The translations under genes were made by a program, and so were the position numbers. The notes beneath the pieces are model-generated. The model searched no databases, was not told the origin of the DNA, and worked only from the letters and a program-made list of their open reading frames with translations. From Taenia hydatigena (taxonomy: Eukaryota; Platyhelminthes; Cestoda; Cyclophyllidea; Taeniidae): a stretch of 64,000 bases of DNA. The stretch's first letter is position 1, and each line of letters starts with the position of its first letter. Positions 24,182-39,600 of the stretch are shown piece by piece. The DNA is taken from NCBI GenBank assembly GCA_036345935.2, contig JADWOT020000006.1:4839543-4903542 (forward strand). Reading direction: 5' to 3'.

Positions 24182-26238
24182 ACAAGAAACAAACGTGTTA
24201 GGAGTGAATTTTTTAAAATCAGCTGTCTTGTCATTCACATTGGTTTTGGCTACATTTGTGCCATCTCCAACAGTTGACCACGCTAAACAGTCGTCATGCT
24301 GACATCTAAGGGGGATGAGTGTTAGAGGAGGCCAGAGGTACCCCACAAGGGTTGCGCACCATTGCACACGACTTCCGGTTAGCGGACGGAGATTTACGCC
24401 CTAGACAAAAGCTCACTCTCCTTTGTTTACACTTTTTGAAGTCTCTTCTCCGTATTCGTCTTGTGTAAACACTCGTGGGTTGCCGGGTACCGCACTGCGG
24501 CCAAACTGCATTGACGCTGAAAACACGACCGGGCGAGGAGATGTTTACCTTTTTAAGGTGGAGGGAGAGAAAGGTGAGTCGCTTGCGGCCGGAATCATGG
24601 CAACAGATTTTTCTCGCTCTCTGCATTTTTTGCTGTTGTGATTGGGTAAATTATGGCTGTGACAAGACATATATCAATGGATTGGAAGAACTGATCCAAC
24701 TGTAACCAGTCCCTCTAATGGACAGGTACTGAGGTTTTACTTTCTATGCAACACTTCAAGTAGACTAATTAGTGGCATCAGCAAGATTGCCAATTCGTTT
24801 TATCTGCTTCAGGATTACATGCCTTCAAAAACTCTCAACTAGTTCAAATGAAATTCACACGTAGTCTACAGGATTTATAAGGTGTCATTAATGATTGTGG
24901 ATCACTTTGTGCCTACACACAGTGCAACCCCATTTATCTCTGTCGCATTGCCAAACGACACACTCCATGGCACCGTTTGATTTGGTGTGGATTACCACCA
25001 TTTTCGAGGTGTAGCTAACACGTTTATTCGATCTCCACGAGTTCTACCACCACTTCAATGGCACTGCCTCTAAGACTTTCAGTACGCCACTTGAAAACCA
25101 TCCTCATTATCTCTACTCCTGTGTCTGGGATCGGGGCAATGAACTAAAGGACTACTGAGAGAAGATTGATAAAGGATAGAACCGGGGAAGACGCTCGAAA
25201 AAGGAAGGGGCTACGCCGTGAGGCAATAGTTGCTTACGTGCATACTGAATCCCGTGTACTCCTCAGGGTCCATTTTTTGTCCTCTCGCTTGACAACATGA
25301 GCCTCCGGCCATGCTTAAGGCCTTCGGGACATTTGTCCCCAAAGTGAGAGCTCACATGTGTTCCACTCCTTAAGGGAAGGTCATTTTTAGAAGGGGTTCT
25401 TTACTCACATCTTTTCCGTTATGTAAACCGAGGGTTCACTATTTCACGTGTACAGCATACGATGTTAGGGTAATTTAAACGAAAATTTATTTTCTCCAAC
25501 CGTAATCGAAGCTGGTAGGTCCACGCCCCCCCCCATCCCTGAGGGCACCCACTTGGCTGATTGCGAATTCAAAGAAGAGGCCTTGCCTCCTCAGGTCATC
25601 TCTGTGTGTCATCAAATGGCGCCCCAAGTCATAAATCGTCCAGGGTGGTCCTTTCCTCATTCCACCTGCCACCCAACAGAGTTCTGTGGAATAAACCCAT
25701 TCCGTTTTATAACGACCAAGGCAAGGGTCAGACCACACAGGCTCGGTTAGTGGAGGCAGAGCATTCCAAATCGCCAGTCATTCCTCTTCGCCTGTTCTGC
25801 TAAGAAATATCCTCGATCTTTGCGATGCTTAGAAATATTGCATTTGATTAAAGAAAAAAGGTATTATAGGATGCAAAACTTTTTCGTGCAGAACGGTTTC
25901 AGGGTTGTTAAGAGAAGTGAAGTAACAACAAGAAGATGAGATGAAAAGTACCTAAACTAAAGAATGCAAGTAGGTATCACGTTTACCACACTAGTGGGGG
26001 ATCTAAGAAAAAAAGTGACTAATACTACACAAATTTTTATTGTCCTAGGCTAACATCTATTGCCATTAGTTTTAACGAAGTCACCTGCATCCACTGTGCT
26101 ATCTCGAAATCAACAGATCTGTGTGGTGCAAGCACCTACCACTGACTGCATAGTATGACAATGAATGGCACCCGATTTATCTTTGAAGTTGGCACATCAC
26201 TTCAAAATCACTTCATGTGCTTTTGAAATTCGCCATGT

Positions 26239-26254
26239 GTCACGTATATGTGAC
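26239..26254. repeat. Palindrome GTCACG-TATA-TGTGAC (one mismatch)
   Basis: Same arrangement as the 49,169 copy, with one arm base changed (G for A). Confidence 0.5.
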
Positions 26255-27699
26255 ATGCAATCTCAAGTAAGAACTGTACAGATCTTCCCTGTAACTGAAG
26301 AGTGAGAACTCCAAACCATAGTTTTATCATCTACCGCCTTTTGGATAACAGGTACCAAGTTATTTGACACCCTGATTTACTCCGTAAGATCACTTGCGTC
26401 GGGTAAATATACGCTTTTTCATTCATTATGTGCGCATGAATTTTGCGTGAGATAAAACTATGAACTCTATAAACGGTGTTGAGGCTTTTGATGCGGTGAT
26501 GAGTGGATTCCACGACGGAGTTTGTGTGAACATCACCCATTCAACTAATTTCGCTCTCGCTCAAATCTCATAACACCGTTCCCATGAACAAGCCTAGAAG
26601 TACTTGTTCTTTTTTTTAGTGTTCACCTCTGACGTGAATTTAAGGCCATAACATGAAACCCTGGTTGCCCCAGAATCAACACACAGATCCTGTAGCTATT
26701 AATTTTTGTTTATTTCATCTCGTCTTGAAGACTGTCATAATTGTCTCGCTCAAGTCAAGGGCATTTACTTGAGTTTGCACAAATAACAGTCCAAACACTT
26801 GCATTCATTTGATTCAGTTAACAATTGAATCTTTATTATCTGTCGCCTTAATTCCTCCCTCCACCGGAGCGTCAAAGACTGCAAGCACCAGGACATCGGT
26901 GGCAGTGTGTGTCGCATTCACCTTGCATTTTGACCAAAATCTCTCAGAGAGCGGACTGTGAAGGATTTAACCAACTACCTCTTTTTGTAGTGACCTGGTT
27001 TTCATCACATTATGTTCTCATGAGGTCGTCGTACCTTTCACCACTTGCACCGCAACAACAACCACCTTCACCGCCGTCATGTAACCATGTTACCTATTTA
27101 CGTGGGGGTTAGTACGACGGCATACTGGTGCCAGCAGTATGTTCACGCGGCTCAATGATTGGGTTAGGATGTGAAAAAAAAAGTAAAAGGAGTTGCTTCC
27201 TTGAGAAAAAGCGGAGGCAATACTCACCACCTTTGGTAACTAACGAATTATACTTATAACGCGTCTTTAATCAGGACTTCTTATTCTAGTGTCCCTTCTT
27301 TCTGTCTGCCGGTTTGGCGCTTAAATTAAAAGCTCTAAAAAGGGTTAAGTGAGAAAAGTGTTACTAGAAAATAAACGTATCTGTTTAATGGAAATTGAGT
27401 TGTTGGTCGTAGTGTTGACATTGTTGAAGTGTTGATGTTGCCAGTGTTAATGTGATGTCATGCCAAGTTGACAAATCAGTGATGATTAGCTACCTCCCTC
27501 TTGTCAAGCAGAAACTGATGACTACTATATGCTCCTCTTCTCATTGAGCATGGTGCATCCTTTGACACATCAGGTGCATTTTGTGAAGGCAATCATTTTA
27601 CGCTGTGGGAATTTCCCATTTTTAGATCGGCTATAAAGGTTCTCAAAATATGTGCATCAGCTTGTATGGGGTTATTAAGTCTTGTGGAAGCAAGTACAA

Positions 27700-28170
27700 G
27701 CGCAGTTCTTGACTGTCGAAATATGTTGGGTGCTTGCATTCTCGTTTTGATGGCACACTGAAGAGCACGGGCACTGTACTTCTGTTCTGTGGCAAGGCTT
27801 CTGGACAATGCCGGTGACCCTCTTAACCCTCCTATACCCTGACCCCAGTATTATATCTCCTTTCGCTCTCAGGGAAGTCTTGGTTGCTGCATTGGTGGCA
27901 GGTCATAAAGAACAAGCATCCGGATTTTTGTTACTGAATGGTAAGCTCTAACATGGCGGAAGAAGGGTATATGCTTTGAATGGGGTAATCTATGAGGAAC
28001 CCTTACAGAAGGACGCTTTTCTCCGGCAACTACTCCAATCCAGCGAGTGACACCAGCCGTGGGTCCAAAACCATCCGGATAATTTCGTCACGAAGCCGTC
28101 TGCGGCACCCGTGTGAAGGTGCCAACCAAGTGAACACACAATACCGCCTCCTACTCTCAAAGTGATATGG
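27700..28170 (-). repeat. Dispersed repeat copy G, reverse orientation, truncated
   Basis: Read on the minus strand it gives GGAGGCGGTATTGTGTGTTC, then ACGGGTGCCGCAGACGGCTTCG, GGATGGTTTTGGACCCACGG and CTGGTGTCACTCGCTGG, matching the internal order of copies A and D. It then gives the right terminal unit (ACCGGCATTGTCCAGAAGCC, GCCGTG-like and CTTCAGTG blocks). The left half of the element is missing. It is the only copy opposed to the two genes. Confidence 0.7.
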
Positions 28171-30680
28171 AGAAACAGATGCAAAATCCTTTTTTACGAA
28201 ACTATTTTAACCACCGTGATGGTTTTAGGCCAGTGTTCTTAGAACTGGCAATAGAAATGCGAGACGACAAGCGCAAATGACTTCTCTCAATGCGGTTCCT
28301 GAACAGGAAAGAATTCCAAATTTAGTAGATTTGTCACGAGAGATCAGTGACGTTAAGGTCTACCTTCTCCCGAATTGCGCGATATTGAATGACTAAGTTG
28401 TAGTGGTCGACAGGTGAGTTTGACCAAGCGGAGCTGTATGATGGTTTGATTTTTAATTAATCTTTGTTTCGGTTCGGAGAGTATTAAAGGCTGCGCCACT
28501 TTACTTCTGTTAAGTGGATTGGCCCCGGGCCATTATAGTAGTCCTCCATCCTTTCTGTGCGTCAGGAGTACATATTCTGCCCATGTAATGTCTTCATTCG
28601 TCTTAAGGAAGGTCTCAGGCGCACTAATTTTAAATGTTACTCTGCAACTGAATGAGGCACAAAGTCTAGAAAGGCAATCACTCTTGTAGAATCAACAATT
28701 GAGATCTCAACATTTCAGTGTACATGAACAGGAACGAAGCAACAGTAAAAGGCTTCTTCAGGTATCCACTTTGAATTTACAATTAAAGATCGACTTTCTT
28801 TTCAGGAATACGTCAGCGTTTTAGCTTTTGACGCCAAGAATAGAGTTCCTTCCCGCCACCGCGTTTCCGATCGTACTTTCTTTATGAAGTACCTACTTTG
28901 GTAGATGGGGCAGTCTCCCTTTTTCCATCCCGACTTTCGTTGTCTGGACTCCACCAAATCTGCAGATTATCACGGTCTCCTAGGCTGGAGCCAATACCTG
29001 TTCTGGAAGAGAGGGGTTAATCTGGGACTGCACGGCTGGACGGATGTTGGGGCATAAAAGATGTTACACACTGTATGGCAATCAGATCTCGAATAATCTG
29101 ACAGTCTATGATGCTTATTTCCTGTCATCTATTAGCTTATGGCATGATGGTAAGGCCTATTATTTTAGTACCCTCAAACACCTTCCCTGATCAGGTTTTG
29201 TAAATTCAAATTACTTTTCGTACCATTCACGTCAATAGGCAAAACTAAAGTCCCTGTTGAGAACATGTAATTATTCGCTACAATGGGAGTATTGTCTTTT
29301 TAAAAGTTACACAGTGGTGCATTTAAGCTACTCAAATCACCTGTGAGTAGTACGTTATCTTAACTGCATACTTCACCTTCCCCAAGTGCCCACCAACGAA
29401 TATGGTGGGAAGTTAGCTTCTGCTTCAGCTTCAGAGTCGAGTCTAAAGCCATTTATGGAGCGGATAAAGTAAAATCACATTGTCTGTTTGTTTAATGATA
29501 TGAGAGCAGATTCAGAATAGGGGACGAGTGGTAACAACATTAGTAGAGTTTGCCATGCTGAAGGCCTGACGCACTCCTTTCTATGCTTTATAGTTCACGT
29601 AGGTAAACTATTCCATGCACTTTACACGTTCCTACAAGCTAAATGGGGTCATTGTGGCGAGCTCAACCGAAATTCCTAAGGTGATGTCCTACTATCGTAC
29701 CTAACTTATTAATCACTGCTGGAAAACTATCCCTTCTGGAAGTAAAATATGCTTTATTAATTTGTACCTTTTCTTATGGACTGGGAACATGACATTTACT
29801 GTAGCAAATGGTGTGGAAGAATGCAAGAGATTCCACAACTATTTCAGCAGGAATCGATGCCACCTTAAAGGCAAAGCTCAGATTTATTTAAGTTATTTTC
29901 GTGTAAAATAGCATATTTCACCATCAATTTAAAAGTTCTATTGTGTGATTTTATTAAGTAAATTTTAAGCCGTGAAAATCTTATAATCTCGATATACTGT
30001 AAACAAAGTATCTCAACTGGGAGGTGGAGTGCATCAGTGTAGGTAGCTTCAGTCCACTCTTGGGAGCATAAATGCTAGCTAAATTTACAGCTAATAAATC
30101 TGTGACATACAGCTCAATTAAAAAAAAAAACATAATTTTTCTGGGTAGCTAAGCTGACTGTATAGATAGCACTAGAAGCGCTCGGTCTACCAACGCACTC
30201 CTTGCCGGGGTTGGTCTGGAGGGCAAAGGCTCCCACAGTCCGGACTTATGATTTTCTGTCCTTAATTTTGAACCATTTCAACTGTGGATCAAAAACTAAG
30301 CATTGCAAGCCTTTTTGGCCTAAGAAAATTTCGCATTCACTTTATTATCTCAAAATCAAAAAATCTGTGCATTGCATGATTCAGTGTGATGCAAGCGTCC
30401 ATCATAACCTGGAAAATGTGGCATGTGCTCTTTCCTTAAAGCTGCCAAAACGCTATAGGACTATCTTTCATGTTCTTTAGTGATAAAGTTTGCCCATTGC
30501 TAGACCTAGTCCCCTGAAGGAAGTATAACCCGGGGAGCGCTTTCATAACTCGCTAACTACCACGTACTCAGAGGAGGATAAATTACCACATCCCATATGT
30601 CTGGATTGATAAAATAAGTCCCCAACCGGTACTACTTGATTTGATTTCCCAAACCAGTCCCTTTCGCTTTAATCGTATGT

Positions 30681-30696
30681 GTCACATCCTTGTGAC
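30681..30696. repeat. Palindrome GTCACA-TCCT-TGTGAC
   Basis: Perfect 6-bp arms, 4-base spacer, in the gene-free interval. Confidence 0.6.
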
Positions 30697-33600
30697 GTTC
30701 GAACTCGAGTTAAAAAAGGCTAGTCACATGAAAGTGGCTCTATCTGCAAAGATTTTGGGCATAATCTTAAGTTACATGCTCTTATAACAAAAAATTTTCA
30801 AATTTCAATTAACTCTATTATTAGTACCACAGTTGTAGCGTATTATTTCGTGACTCCGACCAAAGTTAACTTCCGATTCGGTCTTGAAGTGGATTTGATT
30901 AGCCACTACCAGCACATTGTTACACGCTCCAGTGAATTCTTCACCTTGCCGCCAACAAATGCGCAGTTTTCATGGAACTTCTGGCGCTTTTCTGACACAG
31001 GAAATTGAGTAGGTTCGCTCTCGCCCTCTCTCTCTACCTCTCCTTTTACCACGCTTGAGTGGTACGCGCATAATCCTTCTACTTTGCATCCATAAAAGTT
31101 GACATCGAACTCAACTACGGTCTTCGCGTTTTTTACATCGTAACCGAGTTTTATGCATTCCATTGAAAATTAGGTCTTACTGATTTCCAGCAGAAGCAGC
31201 ATTGGAGAAAAGGGGTTTTATTTTTCACACTCTTTTGGAGTTTTGAGTGCTACCAATCAGAGTGGTGAGAAAGTCCACAAATGCACACAATAATAGAATT
31301 GGCGAAGTTAATTTACTACTAGTTGCCAGAGATAAAAAAGGGAGGGAGAGGCAGGAAGATGGGATTGGTGATACTACCGTGGGAAGAGGTCTGCTGATAC
31401 AGCAGAAAACCACAATTTCACTGCTAGCTTGAGGCGTGTGACCGTGGCTGGCGCACCTGAATGCGGTGTGTAAGTGTATGTTTGTGTGTGAAATAGGGAG
31501 GGGCTAGAACGGCTCTAATGCCTCCCTTCCCCTTTCCACACCTCATTCTCTCCCCACCCTCTTCCACCTCGTGTCACACCTTGACGAGTGTGGGAGTGGG
31601 AACGCCTTTCTAGAGGCAGTGGAATTGGCCGAATGCGCTCTTCATGCACCGGGTGGATTTGAGTTGCGTGTGTGTGTGTGTTGGCTTTCACACATAAATT
31701 GCTGTCTGCAAGAAGGTACGATGGTAGTGCGGAATTACCCCTAATGTAAATGCACCAAGTGTTCATTTCACAAGGCGAATACACCACTGCTGGCGTAATG
31801 GCAATTAACGGCCAATCACTCAGCAAAGGTCACTAATTTTGCCCCTGAAGTGACGAAGCCTCTAATGCGTGTGTGTGGCAAACATTACGTTCTTATATTT
31901 TTTTTACGCCTGTCAGATAAATATGCACTTCTAGAGAAGTCTTTTTTGATTGGTCAAAATGATTTATAACGCCTGTAATATTGTCATTTTGTTTTTTCAC
32001 AAAATTCCTAGAAAATCTTTTATGCTTGTCCCTAAAGGAAAATAAATACATTTGCCTACCACTTTCTCTTAACATTAACCCGGTCAGATCGTGATTTTAT
32101 GCGGCCATCTCGTTGATGTTTAGAATGTCCCTTCTGTTTCCCTGCTTCAAACGATAAATCGCTATGATTTCTTGAGAGAAACCTTAAAAAGGGGGCGAAA
32201 CTTTTTATTATAGTATTATTGGGATGTGAAGAGATAAGGACTTTAAAATAAAAAAAGTTAAGTGTTTTAAGTGCTTCCGCCACCTTTTGACTTTATTTTC
32301 GGTGCCTAAACAGGATCCTAATATCAAAGGAATTATAAAAATCAGACCCAAAACCCATAAAATTCGTGGGTAAAAGCACTTTTTGTGGGGGTTCTCCCTT
32401 TTTCTTTTACTATTCTTAATATGAGACGGTTGGATGTTCTTAGACATCTTCATTGTGGTAGGTAAGGTATTCATAGAATTTAGGAGGTGAGTCTGTCTGC
32501 GTCCGAAGAATTGACCTGCTTGTTCAGGACCAGATTCAAATTGCTCACCTACCTCTAGTCTACAAGGCAGATTTACCGGAAATAAGTATTGCATTTGTAT
32601 TTTAATTTTTTAGGTACCGACTGATAGGTAATTGAGTTACTATGGGGAGAAGCGGAGGAATGCAGGCCCTATTTGTAGTCCCTTCCCGTCTATTTTACTT
32701 CGAATATTGTTCGCCCATTTGAATAAGCTAATAAAAATAGTAATTTTTTTGAGATTTTATTTAGCAGAAAGCAATAAATGCAGATTTTGCCTAAATTTGT
32801 TCGTTTTATTAGTATCCAAAGTTCTTTTAACTGGGGCTGTAGATACCGAGCCGCTGAATGCAAAGACATCTGTTATCACTTGACATGGGAAAGGATTGAC
32901 GCCTCTAATTGATTGCCCCGAGTAAAGGATTTTATGGTAGATGGAGATGGGAACAGGCTATGATCTTGTTGTAACAGTTGTTTGTTGTCAGGGGATAAGG
33001 AAAGAATAGGTTTCCCCTTCCTCTACCTTTCTGACAGCACAGCTGCTGGGAGACCTCGAACGCTCCGATTGACAGGCACAGTATTTGTCTTTGACAACAC
33101 ATCGGCCGGATTTCGTCTCAGCCTCAGTGTTCTCCCATCATTCAAACAAATCTCTGTTTCCGCTAATACAAATGGACTTTTGGGCAAAATTGACTGATGA
33201 GGATATATCAATTCGCCGTATTTTCAGCCTCACCACTGTCTCTTCTTAGCCCTCGAAGGAAGACGAGTAGTGTGTTTAATTCGTGGATCGCTAAGCTTTG
33301 ATGAATGATTTTCTGCCTTACGCTACTTCGAACATTTCTATAGCACTTGGCTTCTCCTTAGATAGGAAATAAACTATGCTAGAGGCATAAGCAGATCTCC
33401 ATGACAGGGAGATAGAAAATGGATCAGTACAGAAGTTAGCGTCCACTGTTCCAATCTTGTTCAATGGTTTGAAGAAGTGGCATGTCAACACTTCATTTGG
33501 TGAAATCGATGGACTCAATTAAAGCAATCGCTCCCTTCGCTTCTTTCAGATGTTGGTTTCAGTACTCTGATGGTGCTAAAAAGGAGGACAGGAGCACACT

Positions 33601-36600
33601 ATTTAATTTTCCATTGAAATTTAAAGATAAACTTCATTTAAAAAGTTTATTAGACCCCTTATAAGTCCTTAAGCAAAAAAAAGGAGCTGCTGGAACAAAT
33701 ATTTCCTAATAACTATTTCCTGCACGGTAGAGCTTCGAATCACATACCGAAGGATTTTTACAAAATCCTCGATTTAATCACATCTCTAATGGTCAACCGT
33801 CTCTGTTTACCAATTTCGATGAGATTTTAGGGTTTCTTTGCTTAGGAAGTGACAACCGATCTGCCTTAATGGTCGAAGTAGGTGCTCAAGCCAAATCGAT
33901 ATTTTTGAGTTCTTAATAGTTTGAAAAGACTTTCACGGAGTAAAAACTGCGGCTGTGTTTGCTGATCGTGGGCTAAAAACGTCTTGGCACCCAATACAGG
34001 ATGAGTTCTTCAATCTACGAACGCAATGTTAGTTATTTTCACTGTTCTTCAAGAAGGATTTTTCGTTTGTGCCATAGCATTCCACCAGAGGAAGTGTATC
34101 AACTAATAATTTATTTGCACTATGAAGGGACTTTCAATCAGTTGGCTTCATGACCACAGAATGGATTGGTGTGCTGTGTTTGCGTGTGTCTTGCGATGGT
34201 CTAGGGGCCCTTGCGTTTGGGAGTCCAGTCAAACTCTCCTACCCAATCGTGCCATACCATACCGTATTATACTTTTCTACACTATGCTCTGCAGCTGTGC
34301 GCATCAGGTCTTCTGTAATTATGAGTGAATGATGTTTTCAGCGAGCTCGTGGCTAATGACACTGCTCACCTGAAAAGTGGTTGATCACGCTTACGATCAC
34401 TGTTATCCGCCATCTGCATGAGCGAATTGCGGAGCCGATGGACCCGCAATGCGTCACCTCCGTCAAATTAAAACGTCTAGTTTGGTCCAAACATCAACAT
34501 TTCTTCATTTGTGACACCTTTTTCTAAAGTTGTAAGCATCATGTGCATAATTTCGAATCATGAGACGAATCACAGGACATTTTATAGGCAACGACGGAAA
34601 ACAATTCAAGTGGTTGAATTCAGAGGACGCTCCCAGGAAGTTGCATTTGTACTTACTGATCCTTCCAATGCAAAAGCTTTAAACGCATCGCAAGCGAAGC
34701 AGTAAAGTGGACACAAAATGCAAATGCGCCTATCACATTCTAAATGCAATTTAAGTGCTAGCTACTTAATGCCGTTGCAAAAAAAATCCCGCCTATCCTC
34801 CTGACCAAAAATTGGGTGCTGCTACTGCTGCTCAATGGGACAGTATGAGTTTAATTGGACCACACCTGGGGACAAGAATTATTGCATCTCCTAGAGCACG
34901 GTAACTATGGCGATGTCCAGTCGCGCTTGTCCCAACGTCAATTTACCCACCCCTATCCTTCACTTCTCCATGCAATTCTCCCGGGCTCTAAAAGGTGTTG
35001 TCACCTTTGATTAGTCTGAAGGCGGAGGTCTCCACCTCTTCTTCCCTCGTGCATGGGAGGGGAGGAGCGAAAATGGGTGGTCGTCTCACACCACCATGGC
35101 ATCCTTTGCGGCGCATGCGATCGTTCCAATTACCCGTTGGAAGGGCGTTACCACAGTTGTCGTCGTCTACCCACCAACATTCTACTCGAGCTCTGCGTTT
35201 TGGATAACATACATACACACGTGTCGAGTAGCCATAATGCCAAGCGAATTTATGTACAACAAAGACTGGAAAACCGGGTAATTAACTACACAATGCTGTG
35301 GAGACTACTCTTGAGGCAGTTGGACAAGCTGAATGATTTACTGTTGCTCTTCTTTTATGGATAATTTGAAAATTTGAAGACGACCTAATCGCAAAATGCA
35401 CCAAAAAGGCTAGTGTTTAGATTCTAAAGTCACTCCGAACCGGGTATGCAATAGGGACTTTTGTTACTCCCACAAAGCAATTAACTACACAGCCAGTGTA
35501 AGAAACAGACGTCTTCACCAGCTAGGTTAATCCACCCGAGGTGCTCCAATATGCATGGAGGGGCCTGTCCATCATAACTTAATTGAGTGTAAAGGGGGTG
35601 CACAAGGCAGTGGACGGAGAGATGGAGGACCATGCCTAGGAAGTGCTAGCATGGCCACGCATGTTCAAGTCACTTTGCAGATTAAAAGACTACCCTTTTC
35701 TTGCCACTCATTTATCCACATTCGTACACGTGACGTTCAATAAGGTACCCACTCCTCAAAACCCCCCACTTCTGGATAAGACTCCTCGATGTCTTGGTCA
35801 TCTTCGTACTCCCCTACCCGTCATTCGCCTCCTCTCCCCTCTTCATTCATTGACAAATGAGACCATAAATGGGCATTTTCCGTCAATTTTTTTATGTCTA
35901 TTTAGGGGATTCCCAATATCCCCAGTCTCAATATTTGGGGAGTAATTTGACAAAGTGATCATCCAGTGGGGCAGAATTTTAGGTACTACGTAAAAAATGC
36001 CGACTTCTAATTTAGTTATAAGAAGCGGCTGAATTCGTCAATTGAATCGAGAGTTTTAATGTCAAAGTTATACTGTAGAACAACTTTTTACTCTGGGTAG
36101 AGAACTTAGTAATCGAATGGCTAGTAAACGTAGTTGATCAATTTTATCTAGCCTTAAAAAATCACCTCAGATGTTATTTGAGAACAAAATAAATCGGCTT
36201 AAAGCTATGGAAATTTGTACTATCATCGGTATGACTACAAATCAATAAAATGTTTCACCTTCAGATCAGCCAATAGGACAGCAAGAAGTGGCCTTGGGGA
36301 TACATTATTTTTTCAACTAGAATAGCAAATTAGACGTGAAACAGAAGCTACTTAGCGTCCACATTTGGGAAAAATAAACATCTCTGCACACACAAACACG
36401 CATTTAATTAACTCTTCTCTTAGGCGTGGCACAGAAGCTGCAATATCGAAATCGCCCTCTAATTTGCGGATGTGTGTACAGCGCAAAACTACAAAAGCCC
36501 GCCACCTCAGAGGCCAGCCCTTCAGCCTGCCCCCCTCTCCAGCCAGACGGACGGGCAATCGCCGTCCCTTTCTCGCTCCCATCCACAAATCTCTGCCTAA

Positions 36601-39600
36601 GGCGAGGTGGACCCGCCCAAATCAAAGCTCCTTGCATAAAAATTACCATAAGCGCTCTAAAATTAAGGGGTTTGTAGTATCTCATCATCGTCGTCACCAT
36701 TGTGCTCCTGAATGAATACAAGGCTTTCAAGTTGAAAAACGAGAGGAAGTCTTGATAACATCCTAACCCGAATAAACAAGTGAACGAAATGCCATCCGAG
36801 TGCCTTCGACTACTCTGTACCTCAAGGAAGCGACAAAATCTACATCAATTGTGTTGAAAACCTACATGCATTGCACAAAGCCGCATGTGTGCGCCTGTGT
36901 TTACGTAGCTATAAGAAATTGACTCGCTTCCCTCGGCGCATTGCTCCATGCGAACTGCGTTGGTGGTCGAGGATCTCTTCTGTCAAATGCCGTTTTGTTT
37001 GTATGTGTGTGTAGATGTGTGGGGGGCTAATGAGCAAACAACGCAGTGCATTTCTGCGCACAAACCCCTCCTGTGGGGAGCTAGCGCCCAACCTAAAAAA
37101 TGGGCTAAGTTGAAAAGTGCTTTAAGCACATAAACCAGCAACGCAGCCAATATACGATTATCATCAGCCCCTGTTAGCTTAGCTGTCCAAACCTGCGTTG
37201 CTGTTACCGGGCGAGGAGGATATCACAAGCCATTGTAGCGTTTGTCTCGCTACTGTCTTCATAACTGATATTGCCCCATCTCGGTCATTTGCAACTTTCC
37301 TGTACCTCCGTGTGTGTGGGTGGGTGTGTGCCCGCTACCCATGACGTACCCATGCAAGATAAGGCGGCAGCAGAGGAGGAGAAAGGAGAAATATCGCCAT
37401 TTCAGAGTGTGGGTAAATTTACATGGCTTCCTACATGTGTTTGCCACATGGTCGAGTCCCCTGGGTGGTCCTTGTAGCCCGGGCAACTGCCTCCCTTTTC
37501 TGTTTCGTGCTATCAGAAGACGAATGTAAAGGGTAGGATAATCCATCTGATATGTCCTAGGCCACACCAAACCACACAGAGGAAAACACAAGAGAGGTCA
37601 AAGTTTCTTCCATGGAACCACCGTGACTGAAGCCCACCCAGGGCTAGTGATAGGGGGATCGCCTTAAATTTTCACGACCTTTTATTTTGCCCAAAGAAAT
37701 AATGCATTCGGGAAAAAGAGGGTCAAAGTGCTGCAAAACGCACTTAAACTGAAAGCAGCAATGATAAGTGACCCTTACTGGGTGGCCAGATGTCCTTTCC
37801 AATAAAATTAAGGCAATTTTGGAGGAATTTTATAATATCTATTTAGAGGTCGCTGTAAATATTCACTCTGTAGACCTGCGGTGAAGTTTTAGTGTGCAAT
37901 GACGTTTTAGTCATCAAGAATTCAAAGTGCTTTCTGCATAAAATGCGAGTCAATTCGTGGTATCCCGAAGACTTCTAACTGACCACGTGAGTTGTTTAAG
38001 CGCAGAAAAGAGAGGGTAGTCGAAATGACTCCTGATTTTATTCAGTGGCTTCGATTATTCCTAATTTGATTGTCGTGTTAACCACTGGGACGTCGTTTAA
38101 TAGGCTTAGCAGGATCCAATATTGAAGGCCGACTAGCATTGGCGATAGTGAAGCTCCCCTCCAACGAGCCCAGCGTTTGGCATAGACTGCAACCGCTTAG
38201 GTGGGGTGCTCCTAAGTGCACACGACATTCTCAATGCTGTTGGCACCTCCGAATCGAGGGCCAATCTGAATGTAGATCTACACCGTCAGGCTATCACCAG
38301 CCTTTGTGATACGCTGAGAGCAACCCCAAGGTCAGACGTTACTTATGGGAATTGGGAAGGAATAATGTAGCACAAGCAGGAAATTTATTTGACAATGTCG
38401 GAAATGCTAACCTTTGTCACACTGGAGTCAGAGACACATTTGAATGTAATTTCGGGGAAAAAATTGACTGCCAGAGGTTGCAACATTTGATTTGTAGGCT
38501 AACAGACCCACTAGGGAGCATTGAAAGTAAGCTCAGACCTCAATTCCAAATGACTGACAGAAACAATCATGGAGAGAAAGAAGGGAAAGGTACTGACCTT
38601 TAAGACTATCAGTCTGTGTGAAAGGTGACAAGACTGGGCGAAAATAAAGCAAAGGACTCATCCAGCGTTGTCAGCGCGTCAATCGTCCCTCGGAGAACAG
38701 TTGTTGCCATGAGGATCCTTCAGCATTTTATCTTGTGATCGCCATAATAATATCAGCAGTATCTGATGTGATGATTTTATGATGGCTAATGACAGCTGCT
38801 GCCTTTTCAGTGCCTCTGCATTGACAGCTTGACTACAGGTATGGGTTAGTCCACTTTCCCACAGGTTTAAACGCCTTTCATAGCTAGAATTGTGGCAGCC
38901 AAGCTGAGCCATTCTTATCCACAAGTAAAATTGTGCAGAAACATTCCTTAAAACTTTGGATCAATCATGCTTAATCTGTGCAAGATGACTTCACTAGTTG
39001 AAGCCCAAGTTATGCTGAGACGCTCTGCCAGATGGCTGCATTTCCGCAGAACGGACTGGTGGGCTGTGTGCTGCAGGCCGTGAACTGTGAACCTAAAAGG
39101 CAGAGCAACCTTAAAAACAATCTTTACCAACAGGCGTAAAGAGATATGTGGAATTTTTAATCAAGCGTTCACTTTAAAACCATTCAGATGTCCTACTGTG
39201 GCCCAGTGTCTCTTCGTCTTGTATCGTATCGTACTTCAATGTTGTGCTGTACTGAACTGTGCTTGAAGTCTTTTAAGGATCTTAGTGGATTGTTTCCTCA
39301 GTGGTTCCCCACCTCTCACTCGATTTGCATCCACCAGCTCACGACCACGATAGCCTGCCTCACGGGGATGTGTCGGAACTAGGCTTAGAGGGGACGAACT
39401 TGTCGTTGAACAATAAGAGAAGCACCGCTACAATAGCCTGTCCTTTGACGTTTAAGTATAAAATCCCTTTTTCAGGTGCGTAGCTTCAATGACCCCATCG
39501 AGCTTTGAGTATTTCCGTCCTAGATCCTTAATTGAAGCTGTGATAACTCCAGTCTCTTTGCGTATGTGTGTGGAATCCGATTACCAGATGGTGAGATGGA

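Larger units (their letters stand above)
18641..27699. other. Intergenic stretch without supported genes
   Basis: Open frames are all short and lack recognisable motifs, splice-compatible partners or family wording on either strand. Features seen are CA-rich tracts at 20,697-20,729 and 20,888-20,905, the GGGT tract, palindromes at 20,530, 24,166 and 26,239, a run of C near 25,526-25,534, and AT-rich homeobox-like TAATTA patches near 22,850. Confidence 0.55.

Noticed and set aside
25487..25738. 83-codon minus-strand open frame
   Set aside because: Protein-like composition but no recognisable motif, no splice partners and no promoter context.
38150..38370. About 70-codon + strand frame without ATG
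   Set aside because: Reads rather like protein, but this length is common by chance and I recognise no family.
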